A stretch of 64,000 bases of DNA from Gimesia benthica (GTDB taxonomy: Bacteria > Planctomycetota > Planctomycetia > Planctomycetales > Planctomycetaceae): contig NZ_CP043930.1 of NCBI RefSeq assembly GCF_009720525.1, forward strand, positions 2,946,501-3,010,500, read 5' to 3'. Under the pieces are notes generated by a model, which worked only from the letters and a program-made list of their open reading frames with translations, was not told the DNA's origin and did not search any database. Below are positions 1 through 9,084 of this stretch, piece by piece; the first letter of the stretch is position 1, and each line of letters opens with the position of its first letter. A program made the position numbers and the translations under genes.

Positions 1-1
1 T

Positions 2-52
2 GGCGACAAAGACGTGAATGAAGTGGCCCGCCTGCTGGAACGGGAAATTTAA
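2..52 (+). CDS. trpB: Tryptophan synthase beta chain, C-terminal end (partial)
   Basis: Only the last 16 codons and the TAA stop are in the window. They read GDKDVNEVARLLEREI. The GDKD start of this tail matches the well-known SGRGDKD segment near the end of TrpB, the subunit that joins indole and serine with pyridoxal phosphate. A complete trpA follows after 71 bases on the same strand, which is the usual trpB-trpA order, and this supports the call despite the short fragment. Confidence 0.75.
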   Translation, partial: GDKDVNEVARLLEREI

Positions 53-123
53 TCCCCGGCCGGTTTTGTCGTAACAATAAATATCATCCCTCTGAAATTC
101 AGTTAAAAGCAGTACCCCCCATC

Positions 124-945
124 GTGACAACTTCGATCTCTGAAACTTTTGCGACGTTAAAATCTGAAAACCGCATGGCGTTCATGCCTTTCATCACGGC
201 CGGCGATCCGGATCTGGCAACCACCGTTGATGTATTGAAAGAACTGTCACGACAGGGAGTCGACCTGATCGAAGTGGGCTTCCCGTATAGTGATCCAATT
301 GCAGATGGTCCGGTGATTCAGGAATCGTATACGCGGGCTCTCAATAACGGCTTCCACGTACACGACCTGTTTGAAGCTTTGAAAGCACTCTCAGCAGATG
401 AGTCCGTCGATCTCCCGGCCCTGGTCGGCATGGTTTCGTATGCGATTATCTTTCGTTATGGTGCAGAGCGTTTCCTGAAAGAAGCCGCTGAAGCCGGATT
501 CTCAGGTCTGATTGTTCCCGATCTTCCCGGAGATGAAGCAGCGGAGTTTGTGGAACTCACCAAGGCAGCTCAACTGGACCTGGTACAACTGGTCTCCCCA
601 CTCACGCCTGAAGATCGCACGAAGCGAATCGTGCAGTCTGCCTCGGGTTTCATTTACTGTATCGCTGTCGCCGGTACGACAGGTGTTCGTGATGAACTGC
701 CTGGGGAACTGACCGCGCATCTGGAGTCGTTACGCTCGCTGACGGATCTGCCTTTAGCAGTGGGCTTCGGCATCAGTAAGCCCGCGCATGTCGACACGCT
801 CCGCGGTAAAGCCGATGGATTCATTATTGGTTCGGCGATCGTCAAACAGTTCGCTGCTTTTTCTGATCCAGACCAGACGCGGGAAGCCGTGATTGCGTCG
901 ATCGGAAAATACGCAGGTGAGATGGCAACCGCAACAAAAGGCTGA
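124..945 (+). CDS. trpA: Tryptophan synthase alpha chain
   Basis: TrpA cleaves indole-3-glycerol phosphate and passes indole to TrpB in the last step of tryptophan synthesis. It is a cytoplasmic TIM barrel. The 273 residues match the usual 265-275. The signature LIEVGFPYSDPIADGPVIQ covers residues 48-66 and holds the catalytic Glu50 and Asp61. The FITAGDPD segment near residue 23 and the GTTGVR loop near residue 188 are also typical. The start is GTG; no clear Shine-Dalgarno site precedes it, but it gives the family's expected N-terminus. It follows trpB and converges on the ASCH gene, with a hairpin in the 21-base gap. Confidence 0.96.
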   Translation: MTTSISETFATLKSENRMAFMPFITAGDPDLATTVDVLKELSRQGVDLIEVGFPYSDPIADGPVIQESYTRALNNGFHVHDLFEALKALSADESVDLPALVGMVSYAIIFRYGAERFLKEAAEAGFSGLIVPDLPGDEAAEFVELTKAAQLDLVQLVSPLTPEDRTKRIVQSASGFIYCIAVAGTTGVRDELPGELTAHLESLRSLTDLPLAVGFGISKPAHVDTLRGKADGFIIGSAIVKQFAAFSDPDQTREAVIASIGKYAGEMATATKG

Positions 946-968
946 GGAACGGTTCCTTAACCGTTCCT
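945..968. terminator. Hairpin between convergent trpA and ASCH gene
   Basis: A perfect 10-base-pair stem with a four-base CCTT loop fills the short gap between two convergent genes and touches both stop codons. There is no long T run on either side, so termination may be weak or may need Rho. The placement suggests it serves both strands. Confidence 0.5.
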
Positions 969-1410
969 ATTTCTGGCGAGTCCCGGTCTGCTTGCGGACG
1001 AAGGGATAGAACCAGACTCCGTAAGGCAGGAACTGCGGCACGATAGGCGATTTGATGCGTTTGGGATTCGCGAGTTTCCAGCCGAACTTTCCCTTGAGCA
1101 AAGACGCGGGGACGCCTGACGCTTCCGCATGTTCAGCGGTCGCGGGGAAGGAATCGACGATCTCAACGGTGCCGATCAAGGTGCCCGTCGGGAGGGTCTC
1201 AGTGGTGATTTCCGCTTGCGCTGCTGCTTCGATCGCGTGCGGTGTCTTCGCGAGAGTCTTTGAAGCATAGACATAGATCGTCCCGCGGATCTTCGTCTGA
1301 CTGGAACGGAGCTCAATTGTTTTCACGCCCCGCATGATCAGTTCTGCCCACGGCTGCCTGATTCCGAGAGCCGGCAGACTCTTGTCGGGATGTTGAATCA
1401 CTTTCGCCAT
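967..1410 (-). CDS. ASCH domain protein
   Basis: The 147-residue product starts at ATG 1410 (MAKVIQHPDK), just 7 bases after the stop of the upstream beta-CASP gene. A longer frame starting at 1476 would run into that gene, so I reject it. Residues 14-36 carry the ASCH/PUA-like hallmark ALGIRQPWAELIMRGVKT followed by IELRS; this fold binds RNA or acts on modified nucleosides in known members. The rest is a compact beta-rich domain with an LPTGTLIGTVEIVDSF strand pair. The tight coupling to a predicted RNA nuclease suggests a role in RNA metabolism, which is inference. Confidence 0.8.
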   Translation of the reverse strand: MAKVIQHPDKSLPALGIRQPWAELIMRGVKTIELRSSQTKIRGTIYVYASKTLAKTPHAIEAAAQAEITTETLPTGTLIGTVEIVDSFPATAEHAEASGVPASLLKGKFGWKLANPKRIKSPIVPQFLPYGVWFYPFVRKQTGTRQK

Positions 1411-1417
1411 TGTCGCA

Positions 1418-2812
1418 TTAAACCTCGAACGATTGCTGATACTGAGGGATGATCGGTTCCTCATCGACTTCATCACGGATCAAGGCTGCGAGCGCCGTCG
1501 CCGATTCCGGTTCTCCGTGGACGAGGAAGACCTGGCCAATGTTTCCCCGTTTCGCGGAGGTTTCATACCACCATTTAAAATCTTCAACGTCGGCATGGCC
1601 TGAGAGACCGCTGAGCTGTACGACCCTGGCTTTGACCTGGTAATAACGATCAAAGATTTTCACTTTGGGATCGCGCTGCTGCAGGCGACGGCCCAGGGTA
1701 TGCTCCGCCTGGTAGCCCATCAGTACAACGGTATTCTCCGGATGTTCCAGGCCGTTCTTGAGGTGATGGCGGATACGACCGTTCTCACACATCCCACTCC
1801 CGGCGATGACGACGAACGCTCCTTCCCGTTTATTGAGTTCGATACTCTGCTGACGGGTCGAAACGTAATCCAGCAACGAGAAGCCGAAGGGATCCTTGTC
1901 TTCTTTCAAAACATCGCTGACATCCTGATCCATATCCTGCAGATGATGGCGGTAGACTGAAACCAGACGCGTGGAGAGGGGGCTGTCGACAAAAATCGGA
2001 ATGTGTGGTAGACGGTTTTCGTTATACAGATCATTCAGATAGTAAATGATCTGCTGGGTGCGTCCGAGGCTGAACGCGGGGATGATCACACGTCCTTCAA
2101 CACGATAGGCTTCATCGAGAATGTGATAGAGTTCCTCTTTCAGGTCCGATGCCTTTTCGTGAACCCGATTGCCGTAGGTACTTTCTGAAATCAGAATCTC
2201 ACAACCCTCGATCGTATCGGGATCTCGCAGCAGAGGCAGATCACGGCGCCCCAGATCACCGGTGAAGACCAGATGTCTCCATTCTCCCTGGTCCTTGATC
2301 TTCATCTCGATGATCGCAGATCCCAAAATATGGCCGGCATCCAGCAGTCGTACCCGGAGGTCGTCCCCCAGGTCGTGCCACTCATGATAGTCCAGGCGCT
2401 CGAACTGCTTCATGACCTGTCGCACATCTTCCTCATCGTAAAGGGGTTCGATGGGCGGATGCTTTTCGTTCAGTTTGCGAGACAGGTAACGGGCGTCTTC
2501 ATCCTGAATACGGGCGCTGTCCTTAAGCATGATCTCCGCGATGTCCGCCGTCGCGGAGGTACAGAAGATCGGTCCCCGAAAACCCTTATTGTACAGCCGG
2601 GGAATATTGCCACAATGATCCATATGTCCGTGCGAGAGGATGACGGCATCCAGGGACTCAGCGGGATAAGCGAAGCGGCAGTTCTTTTTGAATGACTCTG
2701 CCCGGTGGCCCTGAAACAGGCCACAATCGAGCAGAATCCGTCGCCCGTCTGTCTCGATCAAATGCTGGCTGCCGGTCACCTCACCGGCGGCACCAAGGAA
2801 CGTAATTTTCAT
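1418..2812 (-). CDS. Beta-CASP metallo-beta-lactamase ribonuclease (CPSF73/Ysh1-like)
   Basis: The 464-residue protein is a predicted zinc-dependent RNA endo- or exonuclease of the CPSF73/Ysh1 group. Residues 60-66 read SHGHMDH, giving His61, His63, Asp65 and His66. His161 lies in LLDAGHILGSA and Asp186 in FTGDLGRR, completing the metal site of the lactamase fold. A beta-CASP insert follows with the GSGMCENGRI segment, then LSGLSGHAD and LVHGEPES near the C-terminus, the RNA-specificity part. It lacks the C-terminal domain of RNase J. The length matches bacterial members such as the Thermus thermophilus enzyme. It is cotranscribed with the ASCH gene. Confidence 0.9.
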   Translation of the reverse strand: MKITFLGAAGEVTGSQHLIETDGRRILLDCGLFQGHRAESFKKNCRFAYPAESLDAVILSHGHMDHCGNIPRLYNKGFRGPIFCTSATADIAEIMLKDSARIQDEDARYLSRKLNEKHPPIEPLYDEEDVRQVMKQFERLDYHEWHDLGDDLRVRLLDAGHILGSAIIEMKIKDQGEWRHLVFTGDLGRRDLPLLRDPDTIEGCEILISESTYGNRVHEKASDLKEELYHILDEAYRVEGRVIIPAFSLGRTQQIIYYLNDLYNENRLPHIPIFVDSPLSTRLVSVYRHHLQDMDQDVSDVLKEDKDPFGFSLLDYVSTRQQSIELNKREGAFVVIAGSGMCENGRIRHHLKNGLEHPENTVVLMGYQAEHTLGRRLQQRDPKVKIFDRYYQVKARVVQLSGLSGHADVEDFKWWYETSAKRGNIGQVFLVHGEPESATALAALIRDEVDEEPIIPQYQQSFEV

Positions 2813-2897
2813 CTATGATTTCATTCCCAGACAGAGGGCTGGAGACCGATCCAGCCCGGACAGGATTACAGGATAGAGACAGTTGGAGATGTGCCAA

Positions 2898-3875
2898 TCA
2901 GATAATGATCTCCTGCTCGTTTTGAGAGGCGGTTTCCGTTCGTTCGGAAATGCTGTAGGTGTCCTGATGACGACCGGTATAGGCGACAATCAGTTCTGCC
3001 AAGAGCCCCAGGCTGATCGCTTGCGCTCCCAGAATGGTTGCAGCGACAGAATAGGCCAGCAGCGGACGGTTTCCGATCGGTCCGAGTCCCAGACCAAACA
3101 GATTGGTCAACAACCAGACCACGCCCAGGTAGCCCAGTCCGAGGAATCCAAGCATCAGACAGCTCAAGCCGATGGCGCCCAGCATGTGCTGTGGTCGTTG
3201 TCCATAGCCGGTAAGGAAGCGAACCGTCAGCAGATCGAGGAACCCGCGGAGGAAACGTCTCACGCCATACTTGGAATAACCGTGCTGTCGTTCGCGGTGA
3301 TGCACGGGAATCTCGGTCACTTTAAATCCACGGGCATCTGCCAGCACGGCGATGAAACGATGCAGTTCGCCGTAGATACGAATTTCCGCAGCGACTTCTT
3401 TGCGGAATAGTTTGAAGCCACAGTTGTGATCGTGCAGTTTGAGTCCGGTCAGTTTCCAGATCATCCAGTTGAAGACTTTACTGGGATACACTTTATGCCA
3501 GGGGTCGAGGCGACGCTCTTTCCAGCCATTGACGACATCGTAGCCTTCGTTGAGTTTGTCCAGAAAGCGGGGAATTTCTTTCGGGTTATCCTGCAGGTCA
3601 GCGTCCATCATCATGATCACCGAACCGCGGGCGGACCGCATGCCTGCGGTCAATGCGGCTGCCTTGGCGAAGTTCCGACGGAAACGGATCCCCGAAACGC
3701 GTTCATCCTGCTTGGCCAGTTGCGAGATCAGTTCCCAGGACTTGTCGGTCGAACCGTCGTCAATAAAGATAATTTCCAGGTCAATCTGATGCTGCTGGCT
3801 GGTTTCGCAGATCTCCTGATACAGTTGTGGCAGACTTTCCGATTCATTCAATACCGGAATCATAATCGAGAGCAC
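2898..3875 (-). CDS. Family 2 glycosyltransferase with two C-terminal membrane helices
   Basis: This 325-residue protein resembles polyprenyl-phosphate sugar synthases (DPM1, ArnC and YfdH type), which move a sugar from a nucleotide donor to a lipid carrier. The GT-A domain has the IDDGSTD motif near residue 40 and DADLQD near residue 95. CGFKLFR and the H-rich [10 protein letters not shown] segment are typical of this subgroup. Two hydrophobic helices lie at about 232-256 and 269-295. The start is GTG, with an AAAGG stretch upstream. It sits 30 bases after the UPF0104 gene, so carrier-linked sugar made here may be used together with that membrane protein. Confidence 0.9.
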   Translation of the reverse strand: MLSIMIPVLNESESLPQLYQEICETSQQHQIDLEIIFIDDGSTDKSWELISQLAKQDERVSGIRFRRNFAKAAALTAGMRSARGSVIMMMDADLQDNPKEIPRFLDKLNEGYDVVNGWKERRLDPWHKVYPSKVFNWMIWKLTGLKLHDHNCGFKLFRKEVAAEIRIYGELHRFIAVLADARGFKVTEIPVHHRERQHGYSKYGVRRFLRGFLDLLTVRFLTGYGQRPQHMLGAIGLSCLMLGFLGLGYLGVVWLLTNLFGLGLGPIGNRPLLAYSVAATILGAQAISLGLLAELIVAYTGRHQDTYSISERTETASQNEQEIII

Positions 3876-3905
3876 GACGCAGACCTTTCACTCAACAAAC
3901 AGAAA

Positions 3906-4973
3906 TCACAGGGAATCAATGGACTGGGAATCGGCGGCAGACTGTACGGAATCATCCTCGCCTGAAGCCGATTTGCCAAAACTATAGTATAGAACAAAAG
4001 CAGCCAGAATTTCACTAGCAAATGAGACGATCCGGATCAGTAAGGCAGCGACAAACGCATTTGCAGGACCAATCAGGGCGGAACCGGCGAGAATCGTGAT
4101 GATCAGACCTTCCCGTACTCCCAGGCCGGCAGGTGCGAAAATCGCCAGAAAGCCCAGGGCATACGCGGCGGAGACAGCAGCGGTCCAGCGTGGCCATTCC
4201 TGCCATTCGAGTCCTGCTCCGTTGATGGAGGCGAGTGCCAGACCCAGGCTGAGCCCATGCAGCGTCCAGCTCACAAGAAACAACAACACGCCCGCATAGA
4301 GTAAACGTAACGAGAAAGCAGCAGGAGGAGCTGAATCGGTCGCTTCGACATCGGACTTTGTAAATTTCTTCGCGAACAGATTCAACAGACGAGACAATAG
4401 TGGCAGAGAGACAAACAGCGCCAGTAGAAATAGACCGGGAACCAGCCAGGGACGGGCCTGTACTGACTGCATCCACTCAGGCCACTGCTGAACCTGCTCT
4501 GCATTCAACACAACGGGAATCAAGGAAAGGAACACAACCAAACCGACTCCCATGACAGCCAGCGTCTCGTAAGCAGCCGTGAGGGCGGCAACCGAAACGC
4601 GAACACCGAAATCTTTCAGCAGGGTCGCCCGGATCAAGAGAACCGAAACCTTGCCGGGAATGTATTTCCCCAGATGCCCGCAGTAGTAGGCGCGAGCGAC
4701 AGGTCCGAAGCGAACCTGTTCTCCGGAACTGAGAACCAACTGACGCCAGAACCAGACCGAGGGTAACCAGGCTATGAAATAACAGGCTGCAGATAGAACC
4801 AGCCAGAGCGGATCAATGCTGATACCGGTAAGCGTGTCCCCCTGCTCTGCATACAGTTCCGCTCCCTGCTGCCAGACGAAGTACAGGACCAGCGCGAGCA
4901 ACAGCCATTTGACTCCCCTCCAGATTTTCCGCGAGACGGAAGGGGATTCAGCTGTGGTGGGAGTGTCGGACAT
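3906..4973 (-). CDS. Lysylphosphatidylglycerol synthase transmembrane region / UPF0104 flippase-like protein
   Basis: A 355-residue integral membrane protein with about eight hydrophobic helices. It shows the two hallmarks of this family: YCGHLGKYIPGKV near residue 100 and FAPAGLGVREG near residue 285. The family is the membrane part of MprF/AglD-type proteins and is often paired with GT2 enzymes; a lipid-flipping role is inferred. The catalytic aminoacyl-transfer domain of true MprF is missing. I chose the ATG at 4973 over the TTG just before it. It is the middle gene of a three-gene operon, with gaps of about 30 bases on both sides. Confidence 0.85.
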   Translation of the reverse strand: MSDTPTTAESPSVSRKIWRGVKWLLLALVLYFVWQQGAELYAEQGDTLTGISIDPLWLVLSAACYFIAWLPSVWFWRQLVLSSGEQVRFGPVARAYYCGHLGKYIPGKVSVLLIRATLLKDFGVRVSVAALTAAYETLAVMGVGLVVFLSLIPVVLNAEQVQQWPEWMQSVQARPWLVPGLFLLALFVSLPLLSRLLNLFAKKFTKSDVEATDSAPPAAFSLRLLYAGVLLFLVSWTLHGLSLGLALASINGAGLEWQEWPRWTAAVSAAYALGFLAIFAPAGLGVREGLIITILAGSALIGPANAFVAALLIRIVSFASEILAAFVLYYSFGKSASGEDDSVQSAADSQSIDSL

Positions 4974-5005
4974 CAATCGTGGGTTTCGTGAGCTGGCGGT
5001 AAAGT

Positions 5006-5425
5006 TCAGGCCGTGGCCTGGTCGGCAGGACTTTCCGGTGGTGGTTGAGATTTAAACAAAGCTCTGACCGAGGGGCGTCGCAAAACCAGAATCGTCCAGA
5101 TACCGATGATGGTTCCTAAGGGGATCAGGAGACATTCAAAAATCGCAACCAGCATACAGAATTCATAGCTTTCGTGGCGGGACAGTGACTGACCAGCCAG
5201 AATGATACAGAACAGGATCGCAACGCCAACCAGAAAGATCACCAGCCCGAATCCCAGTTCCAGTTCCACCTGATGATCCGGCTTAGTCTGTTCCATCGTC
5301 TTACGATACGCATCGAAACCAAAATAAATGGTCTCATAAAACAGGTAAGTCACAAAAACATTAACGATCCCATAAATGACCTGAATCTTGGATAGCAGTT
5401 TCAATTGCCGTTCGTCTCGTTCCAT
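5006..5425 (-). CDS. Small membrane protein of unknown function
   Basis: The 139-residue product has three strongly hydrophobic segments at about 13-32, 57-79 and 89-113, with a charged amphipathic stretch between the first two and a short proline-rich tail. I do not recognise a family. It is the first gene of the operon with the UPF0104 protein and the GT2 enzyme, with only 32 bases to the next gene, and an AGGT ribosome-binding sequence precedes the ATG. A structural or accessory role in the same envelope-lipid step is possible but unproven. Confidence 0.75.
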   Translation of the reverse strand: MERDERQLKLLSKIQVIYGIVNVFVTYLFYETIYFGFDAYRKTMEQTKPDHQVELELGFGLVIFLVGVAILFCIILAGQSLSRHESYEFCMLVAIFECLLIPLGTIIGIWTILVLRRPSVRALFKSQPPPESPADQATA

Positions 5426-5504
5426 CCGTTCTACCTGTCGTCTGAAAAAAGCGGGGATTCACTGGTCACTGAATTACGCTTATACCTGTTGTTATCGACG
5501 GATT

Positions 5505-6524
5505 TTAAGGGGCCGCCGCAGCTTCGACCTCAGGAATCGGCTGTGATTCACCAGATTCGCGGAATTTTCCGGTCTTGAGGAACCGCAGGGTATGTGAAAT
5601 TGACTGGGGATCATTCATCATAAAAGAGTGCAGCACGGGCAACAGAACAAAATCCGCGGCTCCCGGCAGTCGCGTGCTACTGACGCTGACTGTACCGTCA
5701 TCGTCACCTCGGATCAGAGGATTAAAGCCTTTCAAGGTATCCCGGCCGCCGGCAATGACTCCAAATGGAAAGGTAGGTGTCGGCAGACTCGAAATGAAGT
5801 CCCCGTTCAATTCGGTCACCAGCTGCTGACCCGCTGGCCCGTAAACAACTTTGAATAGAAGATTCGAACGAAAGCGGTCTGCCATGTCTGCCCCCCGATT
5901 GGGGACTCCCAGCATGACCATGCGTCTGACACGAGGATCGACTTCCTCCTGCTGATCCAACCAGGAGCGTACCACGAGACCGCCCATGCTGTGGACAACC
6001 AGATCGATCTCCTCAACGCCTTCCAGCGATTTAATCACCTGCCCGAGGAACTGGGCATTCTCCGGGATCGTCTTCTGGGTACTAGGATAATCAAAGGGAA
6101 TCGTAATCCAGCCCTCTTTGAGGCAGGCCAGTCTCATTTTTTCAAAGGACTTGGAAGAACGGATGATCCCATGAATCAGAATCACCGCCCGGCCCTGCAT
6201 CGGAGGAAGCTTGCGGTCCTCTCTGATTTCTGCGAGCTTCTGCCGGCATTCCGCGAGAGTTCCACTGGCATGCCGCTGATCACTGGGATCAAGCAGGCGG
6301 TAGTGCTGGCTGATCACATTCTGTTGAATTTTCCAGCCTTGAAAAAACTGCACATCGCCCCAGAATTGACGTCCACCCATTGTTTTCATTGCCGGTACCT
6401 TCTCAGAGAGGCGATTCCAGAGTTCATTCAGATTCTGACTGTCGGGCAGGTCTTGTGCCTGACAGACAGTCGCATAAGCCGACAGCCATACCACGACTGC
6501 CCAGGCTGCAGATCGCTGTAACAT
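5505..6524 (-). CDS. Secreted alpha/beta hydrolase, lipase-like
   Basis: The product is 339 residues from the ATG at 6524; this start yields a clean signal peptide (MLQRSAAWAVVVWLSAYATV then a CQAQ cleavage region), whereas the longer frame from 6587 begins with charged residues. The fold signature is AVILIHGIIRSS (oxyanion strand), followed by VHSMGGLVVRS with the nucleophile serine in GHSMG-like context. An Asp in GDDDGTVSV and a His in LPVLHSFMM complete a plausible triad. This resembles DUF676/lipase-type esterases. Substrate is unknown. The gene stands alone, divergent from the oligopeptidase gene. Confidence 0.85.
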   Translation of the reverse strand: MLQRSAAWAVVVWLSAYATVCQAQDLPDSQNLNELWNRLSEKVPAMKTMGGRQFWGDVQFFQGWKIQQNVISQHYRLLDPSDQRHASGTLAECRQKLAEIREDRKLPPMQGRAVILIHGIIRSSKSFEKMRLACLKEGWITIPFDYPSTQKTIPENAQFLGQVIKSLEGVEEIDLVVHSMGGLVVRSWLDQQEEVDPRVRRMVMLGVPNRGADMADRFRSNLLFKVVYGPAGQQLVTELNGDFISSLPTPTFPFGVIAGGRDTLKGFNPLIRGDDDGTVSVSSTRLPGAADFVLLPVLHSFMMNDPQSISHTLRFLKTGKFRESGESQPIPEVEAAAAP

Positions 6525-6743
6525 AATTCGATTTCCACAGATCCGAGAGTCCCTGCAGCGGGTTTTCCACTGCGACAAACTGTACACATAGCATTGTATC
6601 GATTTGACGAATAGATAGAATGCCTTTTCAATCGAACCTGAGATATTTTATGATGAACGCTCGGAATTGATTTCCGACGAAGCACACAACCTGCCTCGAA
6701 CCAGATTTACTGAAGCAAACTTAAGGAAGGACATTAAAACGTT

Positions 6744-8834
6744 ATGGATCAGCAACAGCCTCTGTCAGACAATCCGCTTCTGGTACTGGAGGGCCTTCCC
6801 CGCTTCGATGAAATTGAGCCTGAGCATATTAAACCCGCAGTGAAATCCCTGCTGGAACAGTCGGAAGCAAGCCTGCGTAAAATCGAAAGCGAAGCACAGC
6901 CAAGTTGGGAAGGCTTGATGCAACCGCTCGAAGAACTCGATTACCCCTGGGAACGCTCCTGGGGTTCCGTGGGACATCTACTGGGAGTGAGAAACACACC
7001 CGAATTACGGGAAGCCTATGAAAGTGTACTCCCCGAAATCGTCGCTTTTTCGCTGAGTGTCAGACAAAGCAAGCCGATCTATGAAGCCATGAAGGCCATC
7101 CGAGACAACGGCTCCTGGGATCAGTTGAATGATGCCCAGAAACGCATTATCGAAAAGCGAATCCTCTCTGCAGAGCTGGCCGGCATCGGTCTCTCGGGAG
7201 ACGATTTAAAGCGATTTAATGAAATTGCCACCGAGCTGTCCCAGCTCTCCACCCGTTTCGCCAACAACGTGCTGGATGCAACCAAAGCCTACACGCTCCT
7301 GATTACAGACAGCAAAGATGTAGCGGGATTCCCCGACAGTCTGAAGCAGCTTGCGGCCCAATCCTACAACACCTGGGACGATAAAGACGCAGACACCGAA
7401 GCCACCGCGGATGCGGGTCCCTGGCGAATCACGCTCGACTTCCCCTGCTTCGGTCCTTTCATGCAACATTGTCGCAACCGCATTTTGAGAGAGCAGGTTT
7501 ACCGCGCATTCATTACCCGTGCATCGGAAGGGGAATACGATAATACATCGCTCATTCCCCAGATCCTCCAGTTACGCCAGGAAAAAGCAAAGCTTCTGGG
7601 CTACGCGAATTTTGCAGAAGTCAGCCTGGCTGAAAAAATGGCGCCCGGCATTGATGCGGTTCTCGAAATGGAAGAACAGCTGCGAAGTTCTTCCTGGGAT
7701 AACGGACAGCAGGACCTGGCTGATCTGCAGGAGTACGCGAAAGAGCAGGGAGAAACCGAACCCATCATTCAATGGGATTTCTCATTCTGGTCAGAGCGGC
7801 TCCGTGAAAAACGCTTCAGTTACACCGACGAACAGCTGCGACCTTATTTCTCACTGGAGAAAGTTCTGGACGGTCTGTTCAGCCTGGTAAACCGGATCTT
7901 CGGCATTACGGTAACTCCCGCTGCAGAGACCGTTCCGCTCTGGAATAAAGATGTGCGTTTCTTCCACATCGCGGATGAAGCAGGTAAAACGATCGCCGGG
8001 TTCTACCTCGATCCCTACGCCCGTCCTGCAGACAAGCGGGGTGGTGCCTGGATGGATGACTGCCTGGGTCGCAAGCTGGTCAATGGGGAAGTTCAGCTTC
8101 CGGTCGCACATCTGGTCTGTAACTCGACTCCACCTGTAGGAAACAAGCCTTCGCTGATGACCTTCCGGGAAGTGGAAACTCTGTTCCATGAATTCGGACA
8201 TGGTCTGCAGCACATGCTGACCACGATTGATGAAGCCGATGCCGCTGGCATTAATGGCGTTGAGTGGGATGCCGTCGAACTGGCCAGCCAGTTCATGGAA
8301 AACTGGTGCTATCACAAACCGACCCTGCTGGGGATGGCCAAGCATTACGAAACGGGTGAAACCCTGCCCGATGAACTCTTTGAAAAAATCAAGGCGGCCC
8401 GCAACTTCCAGGCAGGAACTCAGATGCTGCGTCAGATTCAGTTCGGCGTGGTCGATCTGAAACTGCACAGCGAATTTGATCCTGCGGGTGAAAAATCGGT
8501 CTTCGATGTCCAGCGGGAAATCAGCCAGACGACGTCTGTTCTGCCAATGCTCCCTGAAGACCGTTTCCTCTGTTCGTTCCAGCACATTTTTGCAGGCGGG
8601 TACGCAGCCGGTTACTTCAGTTACAAATGGGCCGAGGTTCTCAGTGCAGACGCCTTCAGCGCCTTTGAAGAAGCGGGTCTGGATAACGAGCAGGCCGTTG
8701 CCGAAACCGGCCGTCGGTTCCGAGATACCATCCTGGCGATGGGAGGCAGTCGGCATCCAATGGATCTCTTCAAGGAGTTCCGCGGACGCGAGCCCAGCCC
8801 TGAACCATTGTTACGTCATTCCGGACTGCTGTAA
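6744..8834 (+). CDS. prlC: Oligopeptidase A, M3 metallopeptidase
   Basis: A 696-residue cytoplasmic zinc peptidase of family M3, close in length to Escherichia coli oligopeptidase A (680). It degrades short peptides, including cleaved signal peptides. The zinc motif HEFGH lies at residues 482-486 in [14 protein letters not shown]. The third ligand Glu sits downstream in [15 protein letters not shown]. Family-typical segments such as [13 protein letters not shown] and the C-terminal [16 protein letters not shown] are present. A GGAAGGA sequence lies about 13 bases before the ATG. No signal peptide is seen. A 14-base-pair hairpin follows the gene. Confidence 0.95.
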   Translation: MDQQQPLSDNPLLVLEGLPRFDEIEPEHIKPAVKSLLEQSEASLRKIESEAQPSWEGLMQPLEELDYPWERSWGSVGHLLGVRNTPELREAYESVLPEIVAFSLSVRQSKPIYEAMKAIRDNGSWDQLNDAQKRIIEKRILSAELAGIGLSGDDLKRFNEIATELSQLSTRFANNVLDATKAYTLLITDSKDVAGFPDSLKQLAAQSYNTWDDKDADTEATADAGPWRITLDFPCFGPFMQHCRNRILREQVYRAFITRASEGEYDNTSLIPQILQLRQEKAKLLGYANFAEVSLAEKMAPGIDAVLEMEEQLRSSSWDNGQQDLADLQEYAKEQGETEPIIQWDFSFWSERLREKRFSYTDEQLRPYFSLEKVLDGLFSLVNRIFGITVTPAAETVPLWNKDVRFFHIADEAGKTIAGFYLDPYARPADKRGGAWMDDCLGRKLVNGEVQLPVAHLVCNSTPPVGNKPSLMTFREVETLFHEFGHGLQHMLTTIDEADAAGINGVEWDAVELASQFMENWCYHKPTLLGMAKHYETGETLPDELFEKIKAARNFQAGTQMLRQIQFGVVDLKLHSEFDPAGEKSVFDVQREISQTTSVLPMLPEDRFLCSFQHIFAGGYAAGYFSYKWAEVLSADAFSAFEEAGLDNEQAVAETGRRFRDTILAMGGSRHPMDLFKEFRGREPSPEPLLRHSGLL

Positions 8835-8856
8835 CCGGGATAAAACAAAGTCATAC

Positions 8857-8893
8857 CGACAGGCCAGCTGGATCCGTTTCAGCTGGCCTGTCG
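8857..8893 (+). terminator. Hairpin downstream of oligopeptidase A
   Basis: A perfect 14-base-pair inverted repeat with a nine-base loop starts 22 bases after the stop codon. The tail (TCGTATTTC) is only moderately T-rich, so this is a probable rather than a textbook intrinsic terminator. Confidence 0.65.
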
Positions 8894-9084
8894 TCGTATT
8901 TCATAGTTACCAGCCCTGCTCTTTGTCTGGACATCTGCTCCAAAAACAATGAGATTCCGCTGTGATCCGGCGACTTCTGCCGGTCCGCTAAAATGCTTGC
9001 ACGAAATAAGTTCGACTGATATGATCCGCCCCATTCAGCTGCACATTTACCTGCATTTCAGAATTAAGCAAGGACGGTATTCAG

